Below are positions 40,249 through 53,149 of a stretch of DNA of 64,000 bases, in pieces. Position 1 is the stretch's first letter; each line of letters starts with the position of its first letter. The notes below the pieces were generated by a model. That model had not been told where the DNA came from, ran no database searches, and saw nothing but the letters and a program-made list of their open reading frames with translations. The translations under genes were made by a program, and so were the position numbers. Origin of the DNA: Purshia tridentata (lineage: Eukaryota > Streptophyta > Magnoliopsida > Rosales > Rosaceae); assembly GCA_003254885.1 (NCBI GenBank), contig QANT01000137.1, positions 1 to 64,000 of the forward strand, written 5' to 3'.

Positions 40249-43200
40249 TTAGTCCAAATTAACCACATTTAGGAGGGAATCCACATTAGGAGTTACAACA
40301 GCTCGCTGGGTGATCAGCTCTCCAAGAACACAACATTTTTTCTCTGCAGTGTTGACTACTGCAACATCTTGAGAAAATGTACAATCTGTACCAGGTGAAA
40401 CCTGCACATATCATAAACACAGAAAGGAATATTATCTTCTTGTCAACTTTTCACTGTAGCTAATAATAAGTGGTGAAAATCCATGAAAAAGTCATTTGTG
40501 CTGGCCCGATGGTATGAAGTCATTTTATGGATCAGGTAACAGAGAATTCAGGTGGGTAAGTAAATGGAACATTGTTGACAGAGACGATTAAACTGCTGAT
40601 ATTAGTTTCATTGGATTCTGGAACACTACAATTGAGTTTCATTTTCATCAGTGTTTGGCCCTTACTCCAGGGGTATATTGAGTGGTGTATGCATCTCTGA
40701 TCTGCCTATTTATGCCTATATCTGCATATCTTGTGCTTTTGTTTTAGTTTAATGCGATATTGGTTATCACTCACATCATAGAGGACATCTCCTAGCTTCA
40801 ACTTGATTGCTCCACTCTTGTACACCAGCATCTTCCCCATATATCCCTCTGATAACTCTTCCAAACAACAGATCTTCTTTGGAGCACCTATGCTCTCCAA
40901 TGATGTTAAGCTTCCAACTTTCTCTTTTCCCTTTGCAGTAGTTGATCTCTTGCCTAATGGCAGAGTAGAAGGAAGCTGAACAAGGAGCATCCTCTCTTTT
41001 GCATTTTCCTCCTGTCACCAATTACCAGTTTTTGGTAACATCCATCAGATACATCACTCTGTCAAGTGTTTTAACAGTATTATTTTATAAAGAAGAGACG
41101 TTTACTAAACTATTATTACTAAACTAATACCCACCAGCAGCCCAAGTTCTGAAGCAGGATTTATAGTACTCTCATTGTACTCTCTTTCAGCATCTGCCTC
41201 AAATTCCTTCTTATTAAGAACTTCTAAAAGCAAAACAAGCAAATGGTAAACATTAGAGTAGATTTGAGCCAAGTGCATGGGAAAAAAGGTCCAAAATGAA
41301 TCTAAAAGAATACCTGGGTTTCCAGAGTAGGGCTTCCTCAGAGGAAGAATAGTAGGATAGTACGTGTGTTTGTAATCCTGCAGCAGAATCAGGGAAGCCA
41401 GACACACTAAGATCATTTCAGAGGGAGAAAGAGAGAGTTACAAGAGAGGGTTCTTACCCAACATTCTATATCTTCTTTCTTGGCTTTCTGAGTTGATGCA
41501 TCAGTAGCATCTTCCATAGATACATCAGTTCCAGCTTCCCTGGCAGCTGAAGGCCAAGTGGAGAGAATTTGCTCATCATCAGAACCTTTGAGTCCTAAGC
41601 TGCTGCTTTGACCAGGATTACCATCCTTGGGAGCCCCATATGTCCTTATGGAAGTTGAGGATGCATCTCCAGGACCAAATGCAACTTGCACTGAAGCTGC
41701 AGATTAAACAGCAAATATGAATGGAAAGCAGATGCATCAATCTAAAGGAAGCAGTTAATATATTTCACATTCCTTAAGCTGAGTCATTTGGATTTGTAAT
41801 ATACATTCTGCTGAGCCAATCAGCCCATCAAAACCATGCTTTCTTATTCCTATAAATATGGTCAAATCTTATTCAGCAAGTCCATGCTTTCCATTAAATT
41901 CTTGTAGGTAACTCTTATCAGCTCTTAGAGATAACTACTTCTACTATCTGATATGGAAGTACATATTTTAGGTATACAATTCTCCACTTCTGACTGAATT
42001 GCACAGTACAAGGGCAAAAGACTTGACAAATAGAGAACAACTATTCATGACCTATAATATCAAACCAAATTTTATAATTCTCAGCAACCGTGTTAAAAAC
42101 TGAAGATGATATCAAGTTAACAATATGAAAGCAAAAGTTGTGATATATTACATTTTTTTTCAACTTTTGGCCCCCGTCTCCCAAGATTCTCCTGTAAATG
42201 CAGGAACAAAAATCAATGATCTGCTCAATACATATACAGTTGAAAGAGGATAAGACCAATATCACATTCTTGTCAGACATTTTTCAATGCAAAATATATA
42301 CATTGAAAAAGTAAGAGTCACCTCTAGGTCACAGTTTCAAAATCCAGTCCCAATCACATTCAGGTGCACATGTTGGTTATATTCATGGGGAAGGAGGTTG
42401 ATTAGTGTTATTCAGGAGGAAGGTAATTTCTTTTTACCCTTTGTAATGGTACAAATGAGTTATCGGAGGTGAGCATGCACATCTTGCAAGTTCCAATCAA
42501 AAGTAACCAAAAAAGGAAGGTACACTTACTAAAACAAAAAGAAAATGAAAACCATATTATTGTCATCACTTATCACCAAAAAAAAAAAAAAAAAAACCAA
42601 ATTATTGCAGAATAGATAATAGACCCATTCTTCAAAACGTAGCCAAACACCACCCAAAACAGTAGACTTTCACCCTGCCAAGTGCCAGCCCTTTCTTAGC
42701 AACCAAACACGACCTTATTTTTATTCTTTTAAAATCCAAAAACTATGTATAAAAAGTTAAAAACAAGAATATACAAACCATTTTAAAAAAGAATTGCATT
42801 TTAAATAAACAGCTAAAGATATAACATAAATGGATAAATAACCATGTGGTGTGGCCAAACACACCAAGAAATTGTTGAAGCATAAAAAATTAAAATCGAA
42901 GAAAATGTCTAATAAAGAAAGAAAAATGTATATTTTACATTGAACTGACGTAGAAGAGCCTGGGCCTGACCAGCTTCTTCACCATCATCATCATCCTCAC
43001 TACATCCATTAACAACACAAAATATTAAAAAATATATAATTTTGAAAAGAAATACATGTAAGCTGGGATTTAAAGAAACAATTTTTAGATAAATACGTTG
43101 AGGGCACAGTGGGTTTGAGCTTTCTGCGAGGGGCTTTGGGTAGAAACCTGACCTGAAAGGAATCAGGGCAAGATTTAGAAAGAAATCAGATCTGATATGT

Positions 43201-43297
43201 AATTGTGGTGAACTTGAAGAATTTTATTAACAGTAATCAGAGAAAAAGAGCTAGTTGTTACCTTTCTGCGAGGAGCAGAGGACTCGTCTTTGTCCAT
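40249..43297 (-). CDS. RPC4: DNA-directed RNA polymerase III subunit RPC4 (RPC53/POLR3D family)
   Basis: Nine exons, 43262-43297, 43097-43152, 42939-42999, 42152-42191, 41458-41696, 41314-41377, 41135-41223, 40775-41011 and 40249-40401, join in frame to 324 residues. The N terminus has basic KAPRRKLKP motifs and an acidic EDDDDDGEE run. Exons 4 and 5 join as RRGPKVEKKSSVQVAFGPG, the typical RPC4 entry. The C-terminal domain carries YMGKMLVYKSGAIKLKLGD, DVSPGTDCTFSQDVAVVN and CVLGELITQRAVVTPNVDSL, which are family hallmarks for the part that dimerises with RPC5. The complex acts in the nucleus in tRNA and 5S rRNA transcription and in termination and re-initiation. All junctions keep frame with GT-AG introns. 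Confidence 0.92.
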
Positions 43298-46200
43298 GGC
43301 TTTTTGATCGAAGAAGAAGAAGAGAAAAAAAAGAAAGCAGTGAGTTTCGAACTCCAGACCGCTACGCAGCAAGGAAAAATACCATACCACCCACCCAGAC
43401 TAATTAGCCTTCTTATCATGGTTTACGAAATATTATACTTATTCTTTCTTAAAAAAATCAAAATGGCAGTACGACCGTAAATAAAGACTACAGTACAAAA
43501 GTACAAATTTCATTAACCAAATCCATATAACCAAGTTTTAAATTATGTTTAGCGAAAGTGAATATTGGAAAATTAGATAATATAAAAGCCAATACTTTAT
43601 TAGGTACATATTAATATAATTATGTCAGTACCCTTGAGGATTGAGTCGAGTATTCAGCCCATGATTTGCTTCCATGTGACCTGAGATTTGATTCTTCAAA
43701 AATACCTATCTAACTATTGATTAGAGTTTTATGCCTTCAAATTGTAGTGTTCGACTTGAGCTTCAGTTTAGAAAGCGTGTTCACGCACCAAATTCAAATC
43801 CAAACACAAAATATCAGAATGAGGTATTACATTTACATTTTACATGCATCTTGTTGACTTCTGGCGGACTTGTTACGTTCCATAGTCTCGAATGACACGA
43901 AGAAAAGTTGAAAATTATCTACAATCTAGAGTGCCATATCTCTGCTTAAAACGTTGTCAGGTTAGAATCAGTCATGACCAAATTAGAGTGCCATATTTCC
44001 AAATCACGAGATTAACCCAAGTGTCGAGAGAGGAAAGAGAAATGGATAAAAATTATGTTAAATTCCATCAATTGGAGCTGAATTGTTAATTTCATTTTTT
44101 GGTTTTTCATCGTCAAAAATCAACGCCAAAACGCACACATCAAAGATCTCGCACATATGTAAAGTTCCCCATAAAATTATAATTTCTCCATTACCATATT
44201 GTAAAAAACAAAATTGAAAAATTGTTTTTTTTTTTTTTAACTGTGCCACAAACCTATGAAATGAAAACACTTTCTGAAGGTCTAGTTTTCAATCGAGAGG
44301 CCCAAAGAGTAAATCTAGAGGCAATAAATTCCGAGGATTAAGTCTACTTCAAAGTTCAAACCAACCAACCTTTGGTCAAAAGTTCGGAAACACCTGAGAG
44401 GCACTGAATTAAAACTTAAGATTATTACTAAGATCCAATCTCTGTCTATTCTGGCAAACCATGCATAACAGACGCTGATGGAATATGCACCTCAAATATG
44501 ACTGATGAAGGCAATTTAAACGCATGGCATGATACAACAAAATGTGGCTTGAAAGTACTAGTAAAAGTCAATCATGCAGCCATAACCGTTCAAAACTTAA
44601 ATTTATGAATTTCAAAAATACCCCCACTTCAAAAATAGAAACCATTATTTGTTAATAAAGAACTGGAATAATTATAATTAAATAATACAAAATTACACCT
44701 TTATTTTTAGCATTCCACTTTTCCACCACCATTATTTTAGAACAAATTAATTTATTAAAATTTTAATTAAATGTTTAGAAAGGTAAATTGAGAGAGACTA
44801 GTATTGGTGTAATTGTACAGCACCTCCATACAAAATCACAATTGCCCTGCAGCTCATGGACTCCCCAAAGCCAGCTAGAAGAGAAACATGATTCTAAGCA
44901 TTTTTCTTTTCCTCTTTCACAAATCCGAGCCCAATGAAGCACACTACCCCTAGATTATTGAACACGAAAGAACCCTATGACTGCTGTATCTAGTGGCTCC
45001 ATGCATGAGGGTCCGCAAAGCTACTAACAGCAACCATCTTGCATTAAGTACCCACTACCCTAGAAAGGAAAGGCTACTACTGTGCTCACATTGAGTAGAT
45101 CAACTGACCTTCAATACATCACTCAACCTGAAAAATTGCTGAGTCCGAGTTAATGTGAATTCTCATCTGCAGACAGGGTTAGAAATTCACCATTGATGGA
45201 GATGAGGTAGCTACAACATAATGGATAGCATAGTGATACACCCAATTACCAACAAAACGACTTTCCAAATGACTGATAATACAACTTCATTCTCACTCCC
45301 TTCAACACAACCCAACTAAAGCGGCTATGGAAGTCAGGGATCAAAAAATTCTGCCAATCGTGGGTAAGTTCATAAGTTCCACAGATACCATTAGAATGTA
45401 AATTCATAATTTTAGTGGTATTCTGGAGATTCTTCAATAAGCTGCTTGAAAACAATACACAGAAACACACACAAGTAATGGGTCAAACAGAAGCCAAAAG
45501 AATGCAGAAAGCCATGACTATAAAGGGATGGGAAGGTATTCATAGCTTTTAATCAGTAGTAAAAGGAGCACTGACGGCCTAAGAGCAAATAACATAGGAA
45601 GTTGAGTCAAAACCAACAACAAACCATGCTCGTATCAATTTCTCCAATAAAAACCCCACAAACATGGTAAAAGCCACAAAACCCTAAGGAAAGATTAGTT
45701 AGCAATCCAAAGATCCAAAATTCATTTTAAATCCAAAAAAAAAAAAAAAACAGAATTTATAATTTCAATAAAGACTACCCCTATTTTTTTAGGATGCATG
45801 ATAGTAGTAAATTGAACAATACCTCCTGCATAGAGCAAAATCATGTTGGCTAGATATGTTAAAATATCATGCACAGAGTAACCCATCTAATATCTTATTA
45901 TGCTATTACATAGAGACAAACACCAACCATTGCATACATTAACCGGACTGAAAAGGGCAAAAAAGAGAAGGTGAGAGGAGGGGAGAGGGGGGATGGGGGT
46001 GGTGGTTGTGGTGGGGGTGGGGTTTGTGCACATGGAAAAGAGACTTGTAGACAATGACACAAACCTAGAGTATCCTTCTTTTCATTCTGCCAAAAATCGT
46101 ATCTGGATTATAAGTTACTTATGTTGGTCATGGTCAACAACTCTCTCCAAACCCAGTGTACCCTTGCATTTAGAAACTCAATCTGACAGCTAGGTGTGTC

Positions 46201-48502
46201 AAAATTCCACAATCCAACCCCTTACCCAAATGCTCACCAACATAGCTCTATACTATTAGCTCAGAATATCAAATACTGCATTAAAGAAACTACCCCTACC
46301 AACTATTTTGCTCGCCATTATTCATCCCCAAAACCAGCAACCTTCATTCTGGCCTAAGCCTTATCCTTCCAATGGCAATAACTTGTACCATATGAGAGCG
46401 CACTTAAATGTATCACTTTATACTTTTAACAAATCACAGTAGCACACTCAAAATCTCATAATTTACACAATAATCAGGACTTAGTTTTTATAAGAAGATG
46501 TCAGCACAAGTCATAGATGGAGTGCCAAAATTATGACAATTCAAAACAAGTGATTGCCAATATATGAATGAATTCTTTTACCTGCGAAACAAAAACTGGA
46601 AAAGGACATCAAAATCCCATTGTATTATATGGAAACACAACTAATATAAGAAAAACATAAGAAAACATATCTTCCACCTACCAAGAATGCCTCAAGTTGT
46701 AAGGCATGATTACCTTTTAAAAAGGAATGATAAATGCATCATTGAAGCAGCTTCAGCACCATGACGGTTGGAATAACTTAGGGTCCCCAAGGTGAAAATT
46801 GGATTACAATCAAAACCAGAAATAAAAAACAGTTAGGGCAAGCAAAGAAACTAGTTAACTAACCCACCAAGTCAACATAACATCATAAAACATCAGTAAC
46901 AAATATTGGACGTCCAGACAAAGCTTGAAATTTGACCCAAAAAACAAAAGCCACAGCTTGAAAAATGAGACATTAGTACTATTTATAGGAGGGATAAGAA
47001 ACCAAAAATATAACAAAATTACGTCCAACATAAGCACCCAAACATTGAATCATATAGTTTCAGGTGGAATCTCCAACACAAGACCGATCAACTGAAGTTC
47101 TAGCCCAAGTCTCTGCAAAGGTCATAACATTACAGCAAGGTTAAAGATGTGAGTCCCAAACTTCCAACAAAGTCATGGCAAGAGGTAAGAAATCAGGTTC
47201 ATTAGAGCTCCAAGAAACATCAGTCCTGTCAAAATTTTACATAATGGCAATGGAGAAGTGTCAATTACTATAAAAGCAAGATAATAACGAATTATGCAGT
47301 GACTTCATGTAAGTGTGTGAATTGAGATTGGAGAAAATTAAAATTGTGCTTCCTCCAAGAAAAAGAATGGAAACTATAAATATAATCCTAGCCATGCGTC
47401 TTTAAGGCCATCCCTGCATAACAAGGCTTTTTCATGGTGATTCAATTACATAAAAAGAGACAATGCACCCAAAAAAAAAAAAGTAATAACTATCAAAGCT
47501 TTCTTCATTTCCAGCCAGAAGGGAGGAGGGGAGGCTCATGTTAGTATCCGTCCACAATAGAATAAATCAAGCATTTTGGGTGCCATTTTTTACAAACTCA
47601 GAACTTTATGAAGAGTTGTACTAGAGCCAGGACAGATATCCAGAACTTCTTTGGGGGATCACATACTTACAATGATGGCATGATCATCTGTTTTCCGTAA
47701 ACAACCTTCATATATGCAAAAGACCAAGTGAAAGTCCCGGTGTAAAATAAAAATAAGTGAAAAATTATTAAATTAATCGAAAGACAATACACATCATTCA
47801 CCCACCCCAAACCCCTAACATAAGCAGAGGGAGTTAAAAAAAATCCTTCGGAGTCCAATGTATAAAAGTCTCTCTTTAAAGGGCTAAATATTTGTTTGTG
47901 CAGACTTTATGGACATATGTTCATATTTTTGTAAAATATATATATGTATATGCATATATAAATACAAAATCCTAACATTCCATAGCATTGCATACTGTCA
48001 TAGCACTTGTACTGTGGGTTCTGCTGCTTTGCCTTTTAAAAAAATAAAAGAGAGAAGCTCAAACAGACACCTACAACATAACCATATGCAACTGTAGTAC
48101 TTTCTCAAAAAACTTACATCAGACCCAAACTTTTCAAAACATCCCAATTTTTAGCATAACAATATAACACAAGGGTAAAACTCAATACACATGTTTAGGA
48201 GGCTTTCATGGGAGAGAAAATATGATCAACTCATATGTCTCCAAACTTTGCTCTGTTTAACTAAAGGATCACTGAATGCTGCTCAAACTGCACGTTAGAC
48301 TGAAGTTATAGAAAACTGCAGAAATTTGAGACCACTGTACATGCAACTAAATGAATGACCCGTCCAGTTCAAATGGATCAAATGTATGACCAAAGCAACA
48401 ATTAAGCATCCAAAAGATACCAAAACATAGCATATAACATGGAATGAAGCAAAAAATGTGTAGTGTGTACCTATCAACTTGGAGTAATACCGAAGGACCG
48501 TA
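43298..48502. other. Long stretch between RPC4 and SF1 without a supported coding gene
   Basis: Five kilobases of AT-rich sequence with scattered short frames that lack domains. Part nearest SF1 is probably its 3' UTR. A GATAG-GTACAC junction about 35 bases after the SF1 stop could be a 3' UTR donor site, so some of this may be a UTR intron; this is inference. A G-rich tract lies at 45980-46022 and an A-run at about 45735. Confidence 0.5.
45980..46022 (+). other. G-rich tract with G-quadruplex potential
   Basis: Five G-tracts of four to six bases occur within 43 bases, separated by AGA, AT, a TGGTGGTTGTGGT linker and T. This fits a G-quadruplex pattern in an otherwise AT-rich region. Confidence 0.6.
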
Positions 48503-50929
48503 TCATTTCATCTCTGCCATGAACTTCTCATACTCTGCATCTGCACCATAGGTCTTCTCTGCAGAAGAAGCATGAAGGGGAACCGGAGTATTTGTGGCCC
48601 AAGGGACATTGCCAACGCTCTGGGATTGGTCTGCAGTTGAGCCAGGTACAGGTCCAGGGGGAGGAGGAGGTGGTGGAACTGCATTGTAGTAAGATGAGTA
48701 ACCATATGAAGACGCAGGATAAGAATGTTGGCCATTTGGTGGCATTGCTGCTAAAGAGCTCCCATATATATTACTCGGCATAGTTTGTGTAGAGCTACTG
48801 TTTTCAGACTGCACTCCTGGAGGTGGATAAGTCTGTTGTGCTTCACTTGAAGTTGGCGTTTGAGGTGGTGCACCAGGGGGACCTGTCTGCATCGATGGAG
48901 GGTACCGTGCACCGTAAGCACCCATAGGTTGGCCTTGCATGGGAGGAGGGTACATGGTTGAACCAGGAGGAGGAGGAGGTGGCGGAGCATAAGGAGCATA
49001 AGGAGGGGGAACTGGGGGTCCCCATGGAACAGGAGTACCCCCATAGCTAGTAGGTGGCGCATTCCCAAGAGGACCACCTGGAGTAAATTGCTGGGATGGA
49101 TAGGCACCGACAGGCTGGCTCATAATGGGGTATGTAGGCATTGCGGATGCCGGAGGTCCAGGAGGCACAGCAGGTTGCGGAGGCTTGCCAGCAACTCTGA
49201 CAGCAATTGTTCGCCCCTCTAAGCGATAACCATTCATGCTTGCAATAGCATTATTAGCCATTTGAACATCAGCATACTTCACAAAACCATAACCTTTACT
49301 CAATGCAGTAACACGGTCCTTAATAACTTTGGCCATCACAATATCACCAAAAGGTGAAAACAATCGGATCAATCCGTCATCGTCAAGCGTAGGTGGCAAG
49401 TATCCGATGTACAAATTTGTGTCATCATATTCCTTGATAGGCTTGACTCCGGTTGAGCCCAAGCCTGGATGCGCTGCACTGCTTGCACTCCCAGCACTGT
49501 TAACCCAAGGAGGATTGCTTCCTGTACTGCCTGCGCCCAGAGCCAATGTAGTGGTTTGCTTAGTCACTGATTCAGGAACTGTCCCACCTAACTCAGCCAA
49601 AAAGTTCTGATACTCATCGTCCATTTTCTTCCCAGTTGTACCCTTCACGGGGCAATCAATAGTTGGATGCCCACCATCACCGCATATCTTACAGAGAACA
49701 TCACTCTTAAAAGTCGATGTTCGTGATGGACATGCAAACTGTCGATGCCCCGGCTCACCACACAACCTACAATACTCCTCATCCCTGATTGTCCCATTCA
49801 AGGCCGCAAGTTCCCTAAGCTGCTGCCTCTTATGCTCATTCAACACCTCATCCACAGGCTGCAAGAGCTTCTCCACCATCCCAGCCGCAGCATCAAGAGC
49901 ATCTTGTGTATCCGCCTCAACCAAAACATGCAAGTCCTCATTCTCAGAAGGGTCAGGTTTCAAATCCCTCTTCTGTTGCAACCTGCCCTCTTTCACCGAC
50001 CCTTTACCCCTAATTACAATTTTTGCACCAGTTTCTTTCTCCATCCTCTTCTGGGTATTACCCCTCGGTCCAATGATCAGTCCGATAAAATTGTAACCGG
50101 GGTATTCTTTCATCGGTATGTAAAGCTTCTTCTGAAGCTTGGGAGGCCTGTAATCCGCTGGAGGCTTAAACGCAGGGTTCCTTTTAATAATCTGAGCAAT
50201 AATTTCCTGTCTCTCTTTGTTCAACCTCTCACGCGCACGGAACTCTCTAGTATTAATCCTAATTCCCATATTATCATATATAGGTTCTGGTGAAGGAGAC
50301 CTGGCCCCTTCGGGACGATCGTCTAAAGGCAAACCCGAAGACAGCATTCGACTAATCTCAAGAAGCCTACTATTCAAAGCTTGAATTTCTGGATCAAATT
50401 CAATACCTCCCATGAAATCAGGAAGCTGAATCACCGGCTTTGGTTCCTCATCCGCCCACCGCGACTTCCTCTTCCGCGTGCCGCTACCCGTATCGCCGCC
50501 ACCACTCTGGTTGTCTGTCTCAGGCTGAGGGTCCCACCGGCTACGGCGGCGGCGCCTGCTCGTCGTCTCCTCCTCTCCGCCCGAGCAATCCCTGTCGGTG
50601 CCACTGTGGGTGTTGGTCAATCCATTCTCCGACAACAGTGGCTTTTGGATATTAGGCCTGAGAGCAATCTGCTTGTTGGCATCGGCCGAATTAAAATTAC
50701 CATTTTCAGTGGCGGTCTGAGGATTTTGGTAGAGATTTTGGGCATCGGAAGCTAGGGTTTGAGTGGGTGGTGGAGACGGATCCTTGTAATCTGAGACTAG
50801 GGTTTCTGGAGGGGGAGGAGGGGTGTGGTCGTCGGAGGCTAGGGTTTGGGAAGGATGGGCAAAAGAAGGGGGTTGAGGATCTAGGGATTCGATTGAAGGA
50901 GGGTTGGGGTTGGATTGGAGAGCTTCCAT
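48503..50929 (-). CDS. SF1: Splicing factor SF1 / branchpoint-bridging protein, plant type
   Basis: An uninterrupted 808-residue frame, close to the Arabidopsis protein of about 804 residues, which also has a single coding exon. The N-terminal region is Pro-rich and carries two SRW motifs ([20 protein letters not shown]) that act as ligands for the U2AF large subunit. Next comes the helix-hairpin region ([20 protein letters not shown]). The KH-QUA2 domain ([19 protein letters not shown]) reads the branch-point sequence. Two CCHC zinc knuckles follow ([14 protein letters not shown] and [14 protein letters not shown]). Unlike animal and yeast SF1, the plant form has an RRM, here [20 protein letters not shown] through [10 protein letters not shown], near residues 500-580. 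The C terminus is Pro/Gly/Tyr-rich. It acts in the nucleus in early spliceosome assembly. Confidence 0.96.
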   Translation of the reverse strand: MEALQSNPNPPSIESLDPQPPSFAHPSQTLASDDHTPPPPPETLVSDYKDPSPPPTQTLASDAQNLYQNPQTATENGNFNSADANKQIALRPNIQKPLLSENGLTNTHSGTDRDCSGGEEETTSRRRRRSRWDPQPETDNQSGGGDTGSGTRKRKSRWADEEPKPVIQLPDFMGGIEFDPEIQALNSRLLEISRMLSSGLPLDDRPEGARSPSPEPIYDNMGIRINTREFRARERLNKERQEIIAQIIKRNPAFKPPADYRPPKLQKKLYIPMKEYPGYNFIGLIIGPRGNTQKRMEKETGAKIVIRGKGSVKEGRLQQKRDLKPDPSENEDLHVLVEADTQDALDAAAGMVEKLLQPVDEVLNEHKRQQLRELAALNGTIRDEEYCRLCGEPGHRQFACPSRTSTFKSDVLCKICGDGGHPTIDCPVKGTTGKKMDDEYQNFLAELGGTVPESVTKQTTTLALGAGSTGSNPPWVNSAGSASSAAHPGLGSTGVKPIKEYDDTNLYIGYLPPTLDDDGLIRLFSPFGDIVMAKVIKDRVTALSKGYGFVKYADVQMANNAIASMNGYRLEGRTIAVRVAGKPPQPAVPPGPPASAMPTYPIMSQPVGAYPSQQFTPGGPLGNAPPTSYGGTPVPWGPPVPPPYAPYAPPPPPPPGSTMYPPPMQGQPMGAYGARYPPSMQTGPPGAPPQTPTSSEAQQTYPPPGVQSENSSSTQTMPSNIYGSSLAAMPPNGQHSYPASSYGYSSYYNAVPPPPPPPGPVPGSTADQSQSVGNVPWATNTPVPLHASSAEKTYGADAEYEKFMAEMK

Positions 50930-52039
50930 GAATTGAGATTGGAGAAACTTCCAGTTTCGAGTGCCAGAGAGAGAGTTCAGATATGTGCGCTCGAAGACGA
51001 AAGTTTAGTTTAGTAATCGAGAGCGGGACGACGCGCATCTAAGTAGTTATATGCCGAGAAAGCCCATTTTAAATTAGAGAAGACTAATTACCAAGACTCA
51101 GCCCAAGAAGTGAAGGACTGTTGGTGTAGTTGGCAACGGAGCGGAGCAAGGTCGGCCCGGCCCGATGAATGTTGTTTCTATTATGTCATGTAATATAATA
51201 TGTAAGTGTAGATCAAAATTTCCAAACAATAAGACCGTTTATGTTTGGCTGAAATCCAGATAAGGAGTGGAAATGGAAATTGTTTTCCATTCCAACCAGA
51301 CCTGCTGTTTGGTTAAACTTTTCTGTATGAAAAGGAAAATGAATTAAAGAGTTGACTGGAGTCAAATTCCGCAAGAATAGAATTATGAAAAGAATGAAGT
51401 ACACAGTAAGGTGTTCATACTATAGATAGATCAATATGTTAATTTTTTCATAAGAGAGTACTATTTCTAAGTTTATTTGGTTGAAATGTCATGTTGCAGC
51501 CTTGCAGGTGCTTTGATGCTTATAGAGATGTGTTGACTTGTATGGGCTCTAGATGCCTCCAAACGTGGACCAACTGAGAGCATCAGTTTATTTTTAAACC
51601 AGATGATTTTTTTAGTGTTTGACTATAATTGGTGGTGGCAAAGCACAAATGGCACACTAGCTACTATGATTCGATTTTAAATGTAATTTCCTTATATTTA
51701 TTTTCGATTTATTTAAAAGAATGATGCCAATTGCTTTTTGTGTTTCAATGTTTCTGATTTGAATTATGTCAGGTTTAGATGAGCTACTCTAGAGCAAGAA
51801 ATGATTAAAAGAAAAGTGAAAAAGAAAATTACTAGATGCCAACTCCAAAATAAGAATATTATAGTTCATCATAAGCATACAAATATAAATTGTTGGACCA
51901 ACAAGTTTGCAGAACCATATCAGTAATAAACCCAAAGCCAAAGTTTTTTCAATCCCAAATTAGCTTTTATGGCAACCACTCTGATGAAAGAAAGAATTAA
52001 CAATTAACAAATATTCGTCTACTAATTTTCAACAATTTT
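50930..52039. other. SF1 upstream region and 3' flank of the dioxygenase gene
   Basis: It contains the SF1 5' UTR and promoter, with a GCCCATTTT and GCCCAAG pair near 51063-51108 resembling site II motifs, then AT-rich spacer. No gene is seen. Confidence 0.5.
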
Positions 52040-53149
52040 TCATGCTGTGTTTCCAGCAAATTCTCTTACAGTGAAGCCAACTTTCTCAAACTTTCCTTCT
52101 TCATTGCTCTCTCTAAATTTCAAATAATCTGCACAAAGAAATGGCTTATAAGCCCTCAATTTCCTTCTCCCACCACTTCATTTGGGGCACAAATCACTTT
52201 TTCATCTTCAAAGCACCAAAAGAAAGCCAATGAGAATCTGTTAACACATTGTTTCAAAACAACTCTGTGCTCAGATGACCTTAACTTCACATTGCTCCAT
52301 GCTTGCATCAAGTCCCCTATGTTCACCACAAGAGTTTCATCACATGGTTCTATGTCCATCCATTTCCCTTCCTTGGATCTTACATGAAGTCTCCCGATTT
52401 CGTCTTGATAAACGATTGTTATGCAGCTCATGTCAGTGTGCATGCCAAGCCCTTCAACTTCTTTCTCTAACACAGTCTGTGGGGGTGAGTAGTTGATTAT
52501 ACTCAAATAACCATGACAGTTGCTAAATTCTGAATCAGAAAATTTCTTCACAAAGTCTTCTCCCAAGCTCATCAGTACAACTTCTGTTATTCTCTTTGAT
52601 AGGTCAGTCATTTTGCTTCCATACTCTTTTAGTATCTCACTGGAAGTAGAAACAAACCAACAAACACGTAAATACCAGAAACAAGCTCCATTCTGTTACA
52701 AATAGCTGCCTAAGTATGTATCAAATTAATCTTATTAATCTTATGCTGTTTTAGTAATTGTTAAGTCATATAAAATGACAATATGATTTTTACCCGAATT
52801 CTGAACTCTGCTGGTTGAGAAGAACTTTGGCTGAATTCTGTGCAGAACCTATGAAGTCTGGCCCGGACACTCTTAGACTCTCAAAGAAAGGGGAAGCAAT
52901 GAAATGAGGAGTGTAAGTTTTAATTTCTGATGATGGGCCTGCCTTGAGCTTTGACTGGAGAGGAAGGCTGAACAGCTGATTTGAGAGGGAATAGAGTTTC
53001 TTGTAGAGATCTTTGGATACTCCATGATTGTTAATGTGGAAGAAGCCCCATTCTTTGCAGGCTACAGAGAGAGAAGAGAGCAAAGATGGGCTTAATTGCT
53101 GAGAGATGTCAAAGACAGGAAGCTCTATAGAAGTCTTAGACTTGGACAT
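52040..53149 (-). pseudogene. 2-oxoglutarate/Fe(II)-dependent dioxygenase with an apparent C-terminal frameshift
   Basis: Two exons, 52794-53149 and 52040-52639, join in frame (SSEF-GEILKEYGS). The N-terminal DIOX_N region contains ACKEWGFFHINNHGVS. The catalytic domain has the iron ligands HTD (in GLGMHTDMSCITIV) and the distal His in SSEHRVVLK, plus the RFSLAFF 2-oxoglutarate-binding Arg-x-Ser. Reading then meets a TGA at about 52156 after VVGEGN. In the next frame the sequence continues as a convincing family C terminus (RAYKPFLCADYLKFRES to REFAGNTA), ending with a TGA at 52040-52042. One missing T in the AAATTG context would explain it. No plausible intron fits. The product would be about 279 instead of about 318 residues. 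Either a recent loss, a natural truncation that still works, or a sequencing error. The substrate is unknown; gibberellin oxidase-like enzymes are relatives. Confidence 0.8.

Noticed and set aside
43330-43390. B-box-like GAGTTTCGAACTCCAGACC just upstream of RPC4, suggesting a tRNA or SINE
   Set aside because: The T-arm stem pairs only three bases and no A box or acceptor stem is found, so a tRNA gene is not supported.
49745-50755. Plus-strand frames of 120-180 residues opposite SF1
   Set aside because: They are antisense shadows of the SF1 coding sequence and lack domains.
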